In this document: positions 15,077-22,722 of the stretch, one piece after another | Layout: each line of letters begins with the position of its first letter | How positions within the stretch are numbered: the stretch's first letter is position 1 | Assembly: GCA_036012905.1 (NCBI GenBank) | Contig: DASCQF010000038.1 | Span: 62,001-126,000, forward strand | DNA: 64,000 nt | Origin: NP936 sp002726085 | GTDB lineage: Bacteria; Acidobacteriota; Vicinamibacteria; Vicinamibacterales; UBA8438 | Direction: 5' to 3' | Made by a program: the position numbers and the translations under genes | The notes under the pieces: generated by a model | What the model saw: only the letters and a program-made list of their open reading frames with translations | What the model was told of the DNA's origin: nothing | The model's database searches: none

Positions 15077-15080
15077 AGCC

Positions 15081-15887
15081 ATGAATCCTATTCGAGTCAG
15101 CGCGGTTGAGTATCTGAACGCCAGGCCGCTTGTGCATGGGCTCGAGGCCCGTCCCGACCTCTTCGACCTACAGTTCGACATTCCGTCCCGGTGCGCGGCG
15201 CAGCTTCACGATCGGTCAGTCGATCTCGGCCTGATACCCTCCATCGAATATCTGCGGGGCTCGGACTACCGGATCGTTCCAGATGTGGCGGTCACGTCCG
15301 AGGGCGATGTGGCCTCGGTCGCGCTGTTCACCACCCGACCGGCAACGTCGCTGCGGTCGGTCGCGGTTGACAGCAGCTCGCGGACGGCGAGTGCGCTCCT
15401 GCGCGTCCTGTGCACCGAATGGTGGGACATCGACCCCAAGATGGTGAAGCTCAGACCGGACCTGCCGGTCATGCTCAAGCGGTGCGACGCGGCACTGGTG
15501 ATCGGGGATGCGGCGTTGTTTCTCGACTACGAGAGCCAGGGGCTAGAGAAGGTGGATCTGGGAGACGAGTGGACCGCCATGACATCCCTGCCGTTCGTCT
15601 GGGCCATGTGGGTGGGGAGGCAGGGGGTGGTGCATCCTGACCACACCAAGGCACTGCAGGCGGCGCGTGCGAGCGGCGTCCAGGCGATCGACGAGATTGT
15701 GGCACGGCACTGCCCAGATAATGAGGAGTCGCTCGAAGCCGGTCGTCAGTATCTGCGCAAGAACGTGTCGTTCGACCTCGATGAGCGCGCCCTGGCCGGA
15801 CTCAGGAAGTTCCACGAGTACGCCTACGATCTCCGTGTCGTACCGACACGCAACGATCTCAGGTTCTTCGAATCTCCACCGGCATGA
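15081..15887 (+). CDS. mqnA: Chorismate dehydratase MqnA
   Basis: First step of futalosine-type menaquinone synthesis: dehydrates chorismate to 3-enolpyruvyl-benzoate. The 268-residue protein has the periplasmic-binding-protein-like fold of the family without a signal peptide. Recognised motifs are VSAVEYLNARPLVHGL (residues 6-21), the DLGLIPSIEYLR segment near 50, SSSRTASALLRVL, DAALVIGDAALF and PFVWAMWVGRQG. The stop overlaps the mqnC start (ATGA), so the two are translationally coupled. It is preceded by a palindromic repeat ending 5 bp before the ATG, leaving no room for a strong ribosome site. Confidence 0.95.
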   Translation: MNPIRVSAVEYLNARPLVHGLEARPDLFDLQFDIPSRCAAQLHDRSVDLGLIPSIEYLRGSDYRIVPDVAVTSEGDVASVALFTTRPATSLRSVAVDSSSRTASALLRVLCTEWWDIDPKMVKLRPDLPVMLKRCDAALVIGDAALFLDYESQGLEKVDLGDEWTAMTSLPFVWAMWVGRQGVVHPDHTKALQAARASGVQAIDEIVARHCPDNEESLEAGRQYLRKNVSFDLDERALAGLRKFHEYAYDLRVVPTRNDLRFFESPPA

Positions 15888-17098
15888 GTGTTGAAGCGAT
15901 CGCTGAAAAGGTTCTGGCCGGCGATCGACTCAGCGGCGAGGACGCGCTGGCGCTGTATGTCGACGCCTCGACCAGTCTGCTCGGCCGCCTCGCGGACACG
16001 GTCCGCGCCCGAAAGCACCCGACCGGGCTGGTCACCTACATCATCGATCGCAACGTCAATTACACGAACGTTTGCGTCGCCAGGTGCTCCTTCTGCGCCT
16101 TCTATCGTCCGGTCGGAGCCGACGACGGCTACGTGCTTGGTTTCGAGGAGCTGTTTCGGAAGATCGCCGAGACGCTGGTGGTCGGAGGGGGGCAATTGCT
16201 TCTCCAGGGTGGTCACAACCCCGACCTGCCGCTCGAGTGGTACGAGGAGCTCTTTGGTGCGATCAAGGCGCGGTATCCGGAGTTCAAGCTGCACGCCCTG
16301 TCTCCGCCGGAGCTGTTACACCTGTCGCGGTTGTCGCAACAACCGGTGCCGGTCGTCGTCGACCGGCTCGTGCAGGCCGGGCTCGACAGCGTACCGGGCG
16401 GCGGCGCCGAGATTCTCGTCGACCGCGTCCGGCGGCGTCTGCACTGTGACACCAAGGCGACCGCCGACGAGTGGCTGTCGGTGATGCGCGCGTTGCACCG
16501 GGCTGGTCTCCGGTCGACCGCCACGATGATGTTTGGCAGTGTCGAGCGGCTCGACGAGCGCGTGGAGCACCTGTGCCGGCTTCGGGAACTGCAAGACGAG
16601 ACCGGCGGCTTTACGGCGTTCATTACCTGGAGCTATCAGCCGGCCAACACGGAATTGGGGGGCGCCGAGGCGACCGGAGTCGACTACCTGCGCACGCTGG
16701 CGCTCGCGCGACTCGTGCTGGACAACTTCGACAACGTGCAGGCCTCCTGGGTGACGCAGGGCGGCAAAGTGGGGCAGCTCAGTCTCGCATATGGTGCGAA
16801 CGACATGGGCAGCGTCATGATCGAGGAGAACGTGGTGCGTGCGGCTGGTGCCGAGTACTGTATGGATGAGGCTGAGATCGTCCGGAACATCGAGGACGCC
16901 GGTTTCGTGCCGAAACGGCGCAACATGTTGTATGACCTGCTGGGCGACCCGCTCTTCCGGTCGCGGGCGATCCCCCGTCGAACCGAGCTCGACGTCGCCC
17001 GCGCGACCGGTGACACCACTGTGCCGGCCGAGCTGTCTCGGTATCCGGCCCGGAGCCGTCCCGGCAAGCAACGTCGACAGGCTGCGGAGGAGGCCTAG
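15884..17098 (+). CDS. mqnC: Cyclic dehypoxanthinyl futalosine synthase MqnC
   Basis: Radical-SAM enzyme that cyclises dehypoxanthine futalosine. The 404-residue protein has the cluster motif at C64, C68 and C71 (NVCVARCSFCAF), GGHNPDLPLEWYEELFGAIK and LHALSPPELLHLS, the pair GLDSVPGGGAEIL and VDRVRRR, then MMFGSVE, ETGGFTAFITWSYQP and a C-terminal domain with NFDNVQASWVTQGGKVGQLS. GGHNPDLPL and TWSYQP distinguish MqnC from MqnE. It overlaps mqnA by 4 bp. The C-terminal 40 residues after LYDLLGDPLF are Arg-rich and poorly conserved. Confidence 0.95.
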   Translation: MSVEAIAEKVLAGDRLSGEDALALYVDASTSLLGRLADTVRARKHPTGLVTYIIDRNVNYTNVCVARCSFCAFYRPVGADDGYVLGFEELFRKIAETLVVGGGQLLLQGGHNPDLPLEWYEELFGAIKARYPEFKLHALSPPELLHLSRLSQQPVPVVVDRLVQAGLDSVPGGGAEILVDRVRRRLHCDTKATADEWLSVMRALHRAGLRSTATMMFGSVERLDERVEHLCRLRELQDETGGFTAFITWSYQPANTELGGAEATGVDYLRTLALARLVLDNFDNVQASWVTQGGKVGQLSLAYGANDMGSVMIEENVVRAAGAEYCMDEAEIVRNIEDAGFVPKRRNMLYDLLGDPLFRSRAIPRRTELDVARATGDTTVPAELSRYPARSRPGKQRRQAAEEA

Positions 17099-17821
17099 CA
17101 GCCAGCTCCTGGCTCCGGGCCACAGGCTCCAGACGGCTCGAGGGTTGTCTGCGCAGGTCTCTGGTCTATTCGTGCGATACGCCCCGCCCAGAGCGCCAGA
17201 AGCCCGTAGCCCGCGGTCGAGGACAGCCCGGGCGCGCCCCGCGGGGCGGCGTGGGGCTGGCAGCCCGTGGCAAGAGCTCCGCGGCATTCGAACGGCGCTG
17301 CATCCGGACGAGCGGCGTTGCGTCTCGGTCGCATACGGCCTGTATGCTCCCTCGACGCGCCTGGCTGGCCCGGCGCATCGCCGTTCTCGGTGCAACGCGG
17401 GGTCTTGCGACGGACCGCAGGGGCCCCACTAGCCCCGCGTGGGGTTCGGGGCGCAGCCCCATCCGGCACTGACCCAGGCGCGCACGTGCGCGCCCCGCGG
17501 GGCGGCGTGGGGCTGGCAGCCCGTGGCAAGAGCCCCGCGGCATTCGAACGGCGCTGCATCCGGACCACCGGCGTTGCGTCTCGGTCGCATACGGCCTGTA
17601 TGCTCCCTCGACGCGCCTGGCTGGCCCGGCGCATCGCCGTTCTCGGTGCAACGCCGGGTCTTGCGACGGGCCGCAGGGGCCCCACTAGCCCCGCGTGGGG
17701 TTCGGGGCGCAGCCCCATCCGGCACTGACCCAGGCGCGCACGTGCGCGCCCCGCGGGGCGGCGTGGGGCATTGGGGCCCCACTAGCCCCGCGTGGGGTTC
17801 GGGGCGCAGCCCCGTCTGAAT
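17099..17821. repeat. 256-bp tandem repeat region (two full units plus a deleted third)
   Basis: This 723-bp stretch between mqnC and the amidohydrolase gene holds no convincing gene. Unit 1 is 17232-17487, unit 2 is 17488-17743, and a third copy (17744 to about 17816) keeps only the head (GCGCGCCCCGCGGGGCGG) and part of the tail (CCCCACTAGCCCCGCGTGG). By eye units 1 and 2 differ at only five positions. Each unit contains GCCCCGCGGGGC, a GCATAC-GGCCT-GTATGC stem, and the 18-bp perfect palindrome GGCGCGCACGTGCGCGCC at unit borders (17477-17494, 17733-17750). The preceding 130 bp is unremarkable. Open frames across the units are repeated products of biased composition with no family match that I recognise. 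Confidence 0.9.
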
Positions 17822-19030
17822 ATGACCCGCTACACCGCCGACTGGGTGCTGCCGATTACCGGCCCGCCGCTAGGGCGCGGCCACGTCGACGTGGCGGATG
17901 GCCGCGTGGTCGCGGTCGGTACGCTCGATCGCGCCGTGCCGCCAGGCGCGCGGGTGGTCGAGCTTGGGGCCACGGCGGTGCTACCGGCGCTGGTCAACGC
18001 GCACACGCATCTGGAGCTGTCTGGGCTGTGGGGCACCGTCCCTCCTGGCTCGTCCATGCCAGAGTGGGTGGGGCGTCTACTCGCGCGGCGCGCCGCGTCC
18101 GGTCCCCCGGACCCGACCGCCATCCGGCAGGCAATCGACCAAGCACGGTCGTCGGGAACTGGGCTGTTCGGCGATATCGGTAACACTTTGGCGGCCGTGC
18201 CGATCTTGGCGACGGCGGGCGTGGCGGCGCGAGTGTTTCGGGAGGTGCTGGCGTTTCCCGACACCGGGGCGGCGGCGGTCGTGGAGGCGGCAGCAGAGGA
18301 GATGCGGGCGGTGGCCACGACGAGACGGGTGCGGGTCGGCTTGGCGGCCCACGCACCGTTTTCGGTCGGCCGAGCGGCGTTTGCGGCCCTCGACGCCGCC
18401 GTCCGAGCCTCTTTCGACGGGCCGCGCTCCATCCACCTGGCGGAGTCGCCCGACGAGCTCGAGTTTTTGGTGACCGGCGGTGGAGCCTGGCGCGATCTGC
18501 TCGAGCAAGTTGGCCGGTGGGACCCGGCGTGGGTGCCGCCGGCCTGCGGGCCGGTCGAGTACCTCGACCGGTTGGGGTGGCTGCGACCCGGACTGGTCGC
18601 CGTCCATGGCGTGCAGTTGACCGACCCGGAGCTGGCGATGCTGGCGGACCGTGACGTCACGCTGGTGACCTGTCCTCGCAGCAACGCCTGGACTGGGATC
18701 GGCCATCCTCCTATTGACCGGTTCATCCATTCGGGGGTGCGGCTGGCGCTCGGCACCGACAGTCTCGCCAGTGTCCCCGACCTCAATCTGTTCGCCGAGC
18801 TCGAGCTGATGCGTCGGCTCGCACCGTCGGTGCCCGCCAGACGGCTGCTTGCGTGCGCCACCCTGCACGGCGCCGAGGCACTCGGGTTCGCCAGCGAGTT
18901 CGGCGAGATTGCGCCCGGTCGGTCCGACGCCCTGATCGCCGTGGACGTTCCCGGTGGAGTGCGCGATGTGGAAGAATACCTGCTTGGCGGCATCACCCCG
19001 GACCAGGTGACCTGGCTCGCGGGGCTGTGA
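17822..19030 (+). CDS. mqnX: Aminofutalosine deaminase-like amidohydrolase
   Basis: Predicted to deaminate 6-amino-6-deoxyfutalosine to futalosine. I start at ATG 17822, which leaves 402 residues; upstream codons belong to the tandem repeat. Amidohydrolase metal ligands are visible: NAHTHLELSG (His61 and His63), HLAESPDELEFL, VAVHGVQLTDPE and the aspartate in LALGTDSLASVPDLN. The composite N- and C-terminal beta sandwich is also recognisable, with the final ALIAVDVPG. The substrate is inferred from the mqn context and the AHTHLELSGL form; cytosine/guanine deaminase relatives are the alternative. It ends about 80 bp before the prenyltransferase gene, across a palindromic repeat. Confidence 0.82.
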   Translation: MTRYTADWVLPITGPPLGRGHVDVADGRVVAVGTLDRAVPPGARVVELGATAVLPALVNAHTHLELSGLWGTVPPGSSMPEWVGRLLARRAASGPPDPTAIRQAIDQARSSGTGLFGDIGNTLAAVPILATAGVAARVFREVLAFPDTGAAAVVEAAAEEMRAVATTRRVRVGLAAHAPFSVGRAAFAALDAAVRASFDGPRSIHLAESPDELEFLVTGGGAWRDLLEQVGRWDPAWVPPACGPVEYLDRLGWLRPGLVAVHGVQLTDPELAMLADRDVTLVTCPRSNAWTGIGHPPIDRFIHSGVRLALGTDSLASVPDLNLFAELELMRRLAPSVPARRLLACATLHGAEALGFASEFGEIAPGRSDALIAVDVPGGVRDVEEYLLGGITPDQVTWLAGL

Positions 19031-19041
19031 CGAAAGCCTGG

Positions 19042-19093
19042 CAGTGATGCGCAGCCGACGATCGTCTGGGCGGTTTGAGGCGGAGCTTCACTG
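19042..19093. repeat. CAGTGATGC/CTTCACTG imperfect palindrome
   Basis: A 52-bp element with inverted ends CAGTGATGC and GCTTCACTG, sharing GACGATCG in the middle with the copy at 38662-38713 and GAGGCGGAG with the copies at 10736 and 15012. It separates the amidohydrolase and prenyltransferase genes. Confidence 0.75.
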
Positions 19094-19107
19094 ACCCGCG
19101 TCCTGCC

Positions 19108-19962
19108 ATGTTGCGTCGCCTCCGGACCTACGCCGCGTTCGTGCGATTTGGACACTCGGTGTTCGCCCTGCCGTTTGCCCTGGTGGGCGCTCTGCTGGCG
19201 GCCCAGCAGACGCCGCTCACCACCGCGCGAGTCGTCTGGATTGTTGCGGCCATGGTGACCGCGCGCACGGCGGCCATGGCCTTCAACAGGGTGGTTGACG
19301 CCCGGTTCGACGCGATGAATCCGCGCACGGCCAACCGCGAGCTGCCGCGCGGGGTCATATCGTCTGGAGAGGCCGTGTCCCTGGTCGTCGTCGCGTCGAT
19401 AGCCTTCATTCTCGTCACCACCCGGCTAGGCTGGATCTGCCTGGCACTATCGCCCGTCGCGCTCGCCGTCGTCTTCTCGTACTCCTTGGCGAAGCGGTTT
19501 ACGACGTATACGCAATTGCTGTTGGGGGTCGCCCTGGCTATTGCGCCGGTCGGCGGGTGGTTGGCGGCCGGCGGACGCTGGGGATGGGAGCCGTGGCTTT
19601 TGGCGATCGCCACAGGCGCGTGGGTCGCGGGTTTCGACATCTACTACGCTTGCCAGGACCTCGAGTTCGACCGCGCACAGGGACTGCGCTCGATTCCGGC
19701 ACGGTTCGGTGTCCGGGCATCGCTCGGGATCGCGCGCTGGCTGCATGTGGTCGCCGTGATGGCGTTGGCTGGGGTGGCGCTGGTGACGCCATTGGGCCTG
19801 GGGTATCTCGCCGGGGTGGCCGGTGTCGCATTGCTGCTCGCCTACGAGCAGTCGCTGGTGCGGCCGGACGATCTCTCCCGAGTGAAGCAGGCGTTCGATC
19901 TCAACGGCTATGTCGGGTTGTTCTATCTAGCGGCCACAGCCGCGGCGATCTATGTCGGATAG
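19108..19962 (+). CDS. mqnP: UbiA-family prenyltransferase, menaquinone (futalosine) type
   Basis: Integral membrane enzyme attaching the polyprenyl tail to the naphthoate ring precursor. I start at ATG 19108 (MLRRLRTYAAFVRFGHSVFA), giving 284 residues; the 11 codons upstream fall in the repeat. The two Asp-rich motifs are present: NRVVDARFDAMNPRT near residue 66 and DIYYACQDLEFDR near 184. Eight or so hydrophobic helices cover the rest. Members with FGHSVFALPFAL and AMNPRTANRELPRG are those found with UbiX in futalosine clusters (MqnP). It overlaps ubiX by 11 bp. Confidence 0.9.
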   Translation: MLRRLRTYAAFVRFGHSVFALPFALVGALLAAQQTPLTTARVVWIVAAMVTARTAAMAFNRVVDARFDAMNPRTANRELPRGVISSGEAVSLVVVASIAFILVTTRLGWICLALSPVALAVVFSYSLAKRFTTYTQLLLGVALAIAPVGGWLAAGGRWGWEPWLLAIATGAWVAGFDIYYACQDLEFDRAQGLRSIPARFGVRASLGIARWLHVVAVMALAGVALVTPLGLGYLAGVAGVALLLAYEQSLVRPDDLSRVKQAFDLNGYVGLFYLAATAAAIYVG

Positions 19963-20566
19963 ACCTGGGCGACGCATCGCAGTGGGCATCACCGGGGCCA
20001 GTGGTGCACTCTATGCCGTGCGTTCGGTCGCCGCGCTCCTTGCCAGCGGGTGTCAGGTCGAGCTTGTGGTATCCGACTTCGGACGCCGGCTGCTCCGCGA
20101 GGAGCTGGGCGAGGCTGCGGCGATCGAGGTCCTGTCCGAGTATCTGGCGACCCGCTACGGTGACGGCGTGCGTGCCGGCACCCTGACGTTGCACAGCAAC
20201 CGCGATGTGGGTGCGTCGATTGCCAGCGGAAGCTATGCGTGCGAGGCGATGGCGATTGTGCCGTGCTCCATGAAGACGCTGGCCGGGGTGGCGCACGGTC
20301 TGTCCCGCACGCTCATCGAGCGGGCCGCTGACGTCATGCTCAAGGAGCGACGTCGGCTGGTGCTCGTCCCGCGCGAGACACCAATGAGTCTGCCCCAGTT
20401 GCGCAACATGGTGGCGTCTGCCGAGGCGGGTGCGGTGGTGCTGCCGGCAATGCCGGCCTTCTACCAGGGACCACGTTCGCTCGACGACCTGGCCGACTTC
20501 ATGGCCGGGAAGATCCTCGGGGCGCTGGGTTTTTCCCACGAGCTGTATCCTCCGTGGGCCGGATGA
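19952..20566 (+). CDS. ubiX: Flavin prenyltransferase UbiX
   Basis: Makes prenylated FMN, the cofactor for UbiD-type decarboxylases; in futalosine clusters it is the MqnM-like partner. The 204-residue protein starts with the FMN-binding GITGASGALYAV (residues 11-22), has SGSYACEAMAIVPCSMKTLAGVAHG, and ends with VLPAMPAFYQGPRSLDDLADFMAGKILGALG in family style. RRLVLVPRETPMS is the conserved active-site segment. It overlaps the genes on both sides. The UbiD/MqnL partner is not in this window. Confidence 0.95.
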   Translation: MSDRPGRRIAVGITGASGALYAVRSVAALLASGCQVELVVSDFGRRLLREELGEAAAIEVLSEYLATRYGDGVRAGTLTLHSNRDVGASIASGSYACEAMAIVPCSMKTLAGVAHGLSRTLIERAADVMLKERRRLVLVPRETPMSLPQLRNMVASAEAGAVVLPAMPAFYQGPRSLDDLADFMAGKILGALGFSHELYPPWAG

Positions 20567-21327
20567 GCGCCGCGTCACCGCGGGGTCCGGCGACCGAGCC
20601 CGGCACGCCATCGCTCGACAAGGATCCCCGCCGGATCGCGGGGATGTTCGATGCCATCGCGCATCGATACGACCAGCTGAACCACCTGCTGAGCGCCGGA
20701 TTCGATCGTCGGTGGCGCCGCCGGGCCGTCGCGGCGCTCGACCTCGGCGACGGGGCCCTCGTGCTCGACGTCTGTACCGGGACGGCCGATCTGGCAATGA
20801 CCGCATCGCGCCATCAGCCGGCGCCCCGCGCGGTGCTGGGCGTCGACTTTGCCGGTGCGATGCTGGCGCTGGGCCACGAGAAGCTGCGGTCGGCCGGCTT
20901 GAGCCCCATCGTGCGGTTGGTCAGGGGTGACGCCTGCCGGCTCCCGTGCCCATCGGAGACAGTCGATGCCGTGACGGTCGGGTTCGGCATCCGCAATGTG
21001 GCGGACACGGCCCGGGCGGTCGAGGAGATGTTCCGGGTCTTGAAGCCCGGGGGGCGACTGGCGATTCTGGAGTTCGGAGAGCCTCGTGTGCCGGTGCTCC
21101 GGTCCCTCTACCTGTGGTATTTCCAACGGGTGCTGCCGTTTATCGGCCGTCGGCTGTCGAAACACGCTGAGGCCTATGCGTATCTCCCGGCGTCGGTTAG
21201 TGCGTTTCTCAGCCCCGACGCGCTCGCGGACTTGCTGCGGACATCCGGGTTTTTCGGTGTGCGTGTAGACCGTTTGACGGCTGGCGTCGTCTATCTCTAT
21301 GTGGGCCAGAAGCCGGTTGATACCTGA
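20563..21327 (+). CDS. menG: Demethylmenaquinone methyltransferase
   Basis: Last step of menaquinone synthesis: C-methylation of demethylmenaquinone with SAM. I use ATG 20563, which overlaps the ubiX stop (ATGA); GTG 20554 is possible. The 254-residue protein has MFDAIAHRYDQLNHLLSAG, the SAM-binding VLDVCTGTADLAM near residue 68, DFAGAMLALGHEKL, DAVTVGFGIRNVADTARAVEEM and LKPGGRLAILEFGEP. These are the UbiE/MenG family signatures. Because the cluster encodes menaquinone enzymes I call it menG. Confidence 0.94.
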   Translation: MSAASPRGPATEPGTPSLDKDPRRIAGMFDAIAHRYDQLNHLLSAGFDRRWRRRAVAALDLGDGALVLDVCTGTADLAMTASRHQPAPRAVLGVDFAGAMLALGHEKLRSAGLSPIVRLVRGDACRLPCPSETVDAVTVGFGIRNVADTARAVEEMFRVLKPGGRLAILEFGEPRVPVLRSLYLWYFQRVLPFIGRRLSKHAEAYAYLPASVSAFLSPDALADLLRTSGFFGVRVDRLTAGVVYLYVGQKPVDT

Positions 21328-21402
21328 TCGGGTGCCCGCTCGACATCATCCATCGTTGACCCCATGACGGCTGTCGCAGCATTGGGTCGCCGTGGTAATG
21401 AT

Positions 21403-21494
21403 GTCTGGCCCCCGCGTAGCGGGGCTGTGAGAAATGGCAGCTAGTGATGCGGCACCGACCAACGTCCGGGTGGCTTGCGGGGCAGCGTCACTAG
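21403..21494. repeat. Composite element: GC hairpin plus CTAG palindrome
   Basis: A GC hairpin (GGCCCCCGCGTAGCGGGGCT, from about 21407) is followed by a 54-bp imperfect palindrome, 21441-21494, with ends CTAGTGATGC and GCGTCACTAG. Read on the minus strand the whole unit aligns with 38662-38751, including the spacer between the two parts. It ends 10 bp before the candidate promoter of the TonB-like gene. The remaining gap back to menG shows nothing else. Confidence 0.85.
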
Positions 21495-21503
21495 TGGGCC
21501 CGC

Positions 21504-21512
21504 TGGTATACT
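21504..21512 (+). promoter_or_regulatory. Extended -10 promoter of the tonB-like gene
   Basis: TGGTATACT fits the TGnTATAMT extended -10 pattern and lies 24 bp before the ATG. No convincing -35 is seen, which is compatible with an extended -10. The repeat element ends immediately upstream. Confidence 0.5.
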
Positions 21513-21536
21513 GACCCTGGGACACTCCAACCGCAC

Positions 21537-22577
21537 ATGTACTTCGATTTTGAAGAGCGTCGCTTCGACACGCCGACAATCGAGTCGGCCATGTCGTGGC
21601 GCGAGCGCGGCCTCCTGTCGCTGTTTGCCCACCTGGCGGTCGTCGTGCTGGTGCTGGTTGGGCCGCGGTTGCAGTTCATGCAGAGCGCGGCCGAGCGCCG
21701 GGCGGAGCGACTGGCCGAGATGGTCGAGGAGCAGCGACTCGCGCAGTTCGAGGCACGCCAGCGCGAACCCGAATTCATCTTTGTGGAGCCGTTCATCGAC
21801 ACGCCTGCTCTGGAGCCGCCGCTTCAGGCGGACCTGTCGGACATCGACCGTGTCGCGCAGTCGCCGCTGGAAGCCGAGACGCCGGTCAACGATCTGCCCA
21901 ACGCTGACGGGAATACATTCGAGTTCGTCGAGGCTGAGGATCCAACCGACGGTCTGGATCCGGTGGCCGAGGACGGAACGGAGCTGGACGGGAGCGAGCC
22001 TGACGCGAGTGAGCCGGTCGACGGAGTAGACGACGGTGTCGCTGATGCGCCAGTGCCGGACGGCCCCGACGCGACACCGGGTGACGGTGGCGCGCTGGCC
22101 AACCCGTTCCTAGCGGACACGCGTGCGGCGTTGCGAGAGAGGCCCCCGGCGGAACAACCGGGGACGATTCTCAATCAGGCAATCGAGGGCCTCAGTGGTA
22201 TTGCCCGCAGGGACTCGTTTCAGAATCTGCAGGGGCGTACGGATCAATACGGTCCCGACATCCAGTTTGACAGCAAGGGTGTCGATTTCGGGTGGTGGAT
22301 TCGGCGCTTTCGTGCGCAGATCTATCGCAACTGGTTGATCCCACAGGCAGCGATGGCGATGTCGGGCCACGTCGTGCTGACGTTCAACATCCACCAAGAC
22401 GGTTCGTTCACCGAGCTGACCGTGGCGCAGCCCTCGAGCGTCGATGCGTTCACCAACTCCGCCTACAACGCGATCCGTGGGTCGAATCCCACGCTGCCGC
22501 TGCCGGTTGAGTATCCGGACGAACAGGTGTTGTTCACGGTGATCTTCTATTTCAACGAGATGCCGCCCCCGAGGTAG
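21537..22577 (+). CDS. TonB-family energy-transducing protein
   Basis: Predicted inner-membrane anchored periplasmic protein passing proton-motive force to outer-membrane receptors, or a TonB-domain relative. The 346-residue product has one N-terminal membrane helix (about residues 27-41, LSLFAHLAVVVLVLV), a charged helical stretch (SAAERRAERLAEMVEEQRLAQFEAR is visible in part), an acidic Asp/Pro/Glu linker (about 100-190), and a C-terminal TonB domain from about 250: YRNWLIPQAAMAMSGHVVLT, then FNIHQDGSFTELTVAQPSS and ending near VIFYFNEM. No exbB/exbD is adjacent. Confidence 0.85.
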   Translation: MYFDFEERRFDTPTIESAMSWRERGLLSLFAHLAVVVLVLVGPRLQFMQSAAERRAERLAEMVEEQRLAQFEARQREPEFIFVEPFIDTPALEPPLQADLSDIDRVAQSPLEAETPVNDLPNADGNTFEFVEAEDPTDGLDPVAEDGTELDGSEPDASEPVDGVDDGVADAPVPDGPDATPGDGGALANPFLADTRAALRERPPAEQPGTILNQAIEGLSGIARRDSFQNLQGRTDQYGPDIQFDSKGVDFGWWIRRFRAQIYRNWLIPQAAMAMSGHVVLTFNIHQDGSFTELTVAQPSSVDAFTNSAYNAIRGSNPTLPLPVEYPDEQVLFTVIFYFNEMPPPR

Positions 22578-22607
22578 CCCCCTCTGGCACCTGGTGCTCC
22601 ACCGCGT

Positions 22608-22703
22608 ATGACGCGTCACGTGCGACCGACGGTGGCCCAGCAGTTCGGCCTGGTGCTCCTGTTGACGGTCGTGGTCCTCGTGGTGCTGTTCGGACCCGCC
22701 TGA
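22608..22703 (+). CDS. Possible 31-residue single-span membrane protein
   Basis: ATG at 22608 opens a 31-codon frame ending TGA at 22703, between the tonB-like gene and miaA. The product starts MTRHVRPTVAQQFG, with a basic N-terminus, then a hydrophobic run of about 15 residues (LVLLLTVVVLVVLFG), so it looks like a one-helix membrane peptide. There is no clear Shine-Dalgarno. Its stop lies 20 bp before the miaA start. I do not recognise a family; chance is possible. Confidence 0.4.
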   Translation: MTRHVRPTVAQQFGLVLLLTVVVLVVLFGPA

Positions 22704-22722
22704 TTTATTGATCTACCGATCT

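Noticed and set aside
17281..17300. tRNA T-loop-like GCATTCGAACGG in the tandem repeat
   Set aside because: No acceptor stem, D arm or anticodon arm can be built around it; no tRNA was recognised anywhere in the window.
17232..17816. CRISPR array
   Set aside because: The repeats are 256 bp in direct tandem without unique spacers of constant length, and no cas genes are present.
17166..17819. Proteins encoded by the tandem repeat (several overlapping frames)
   Set aside because: Open frames occur in several phases on both strands because of GC content; repeated products such as those starting MHRERRCAGPARRVEG have no recognisable family and no ribosome sites.
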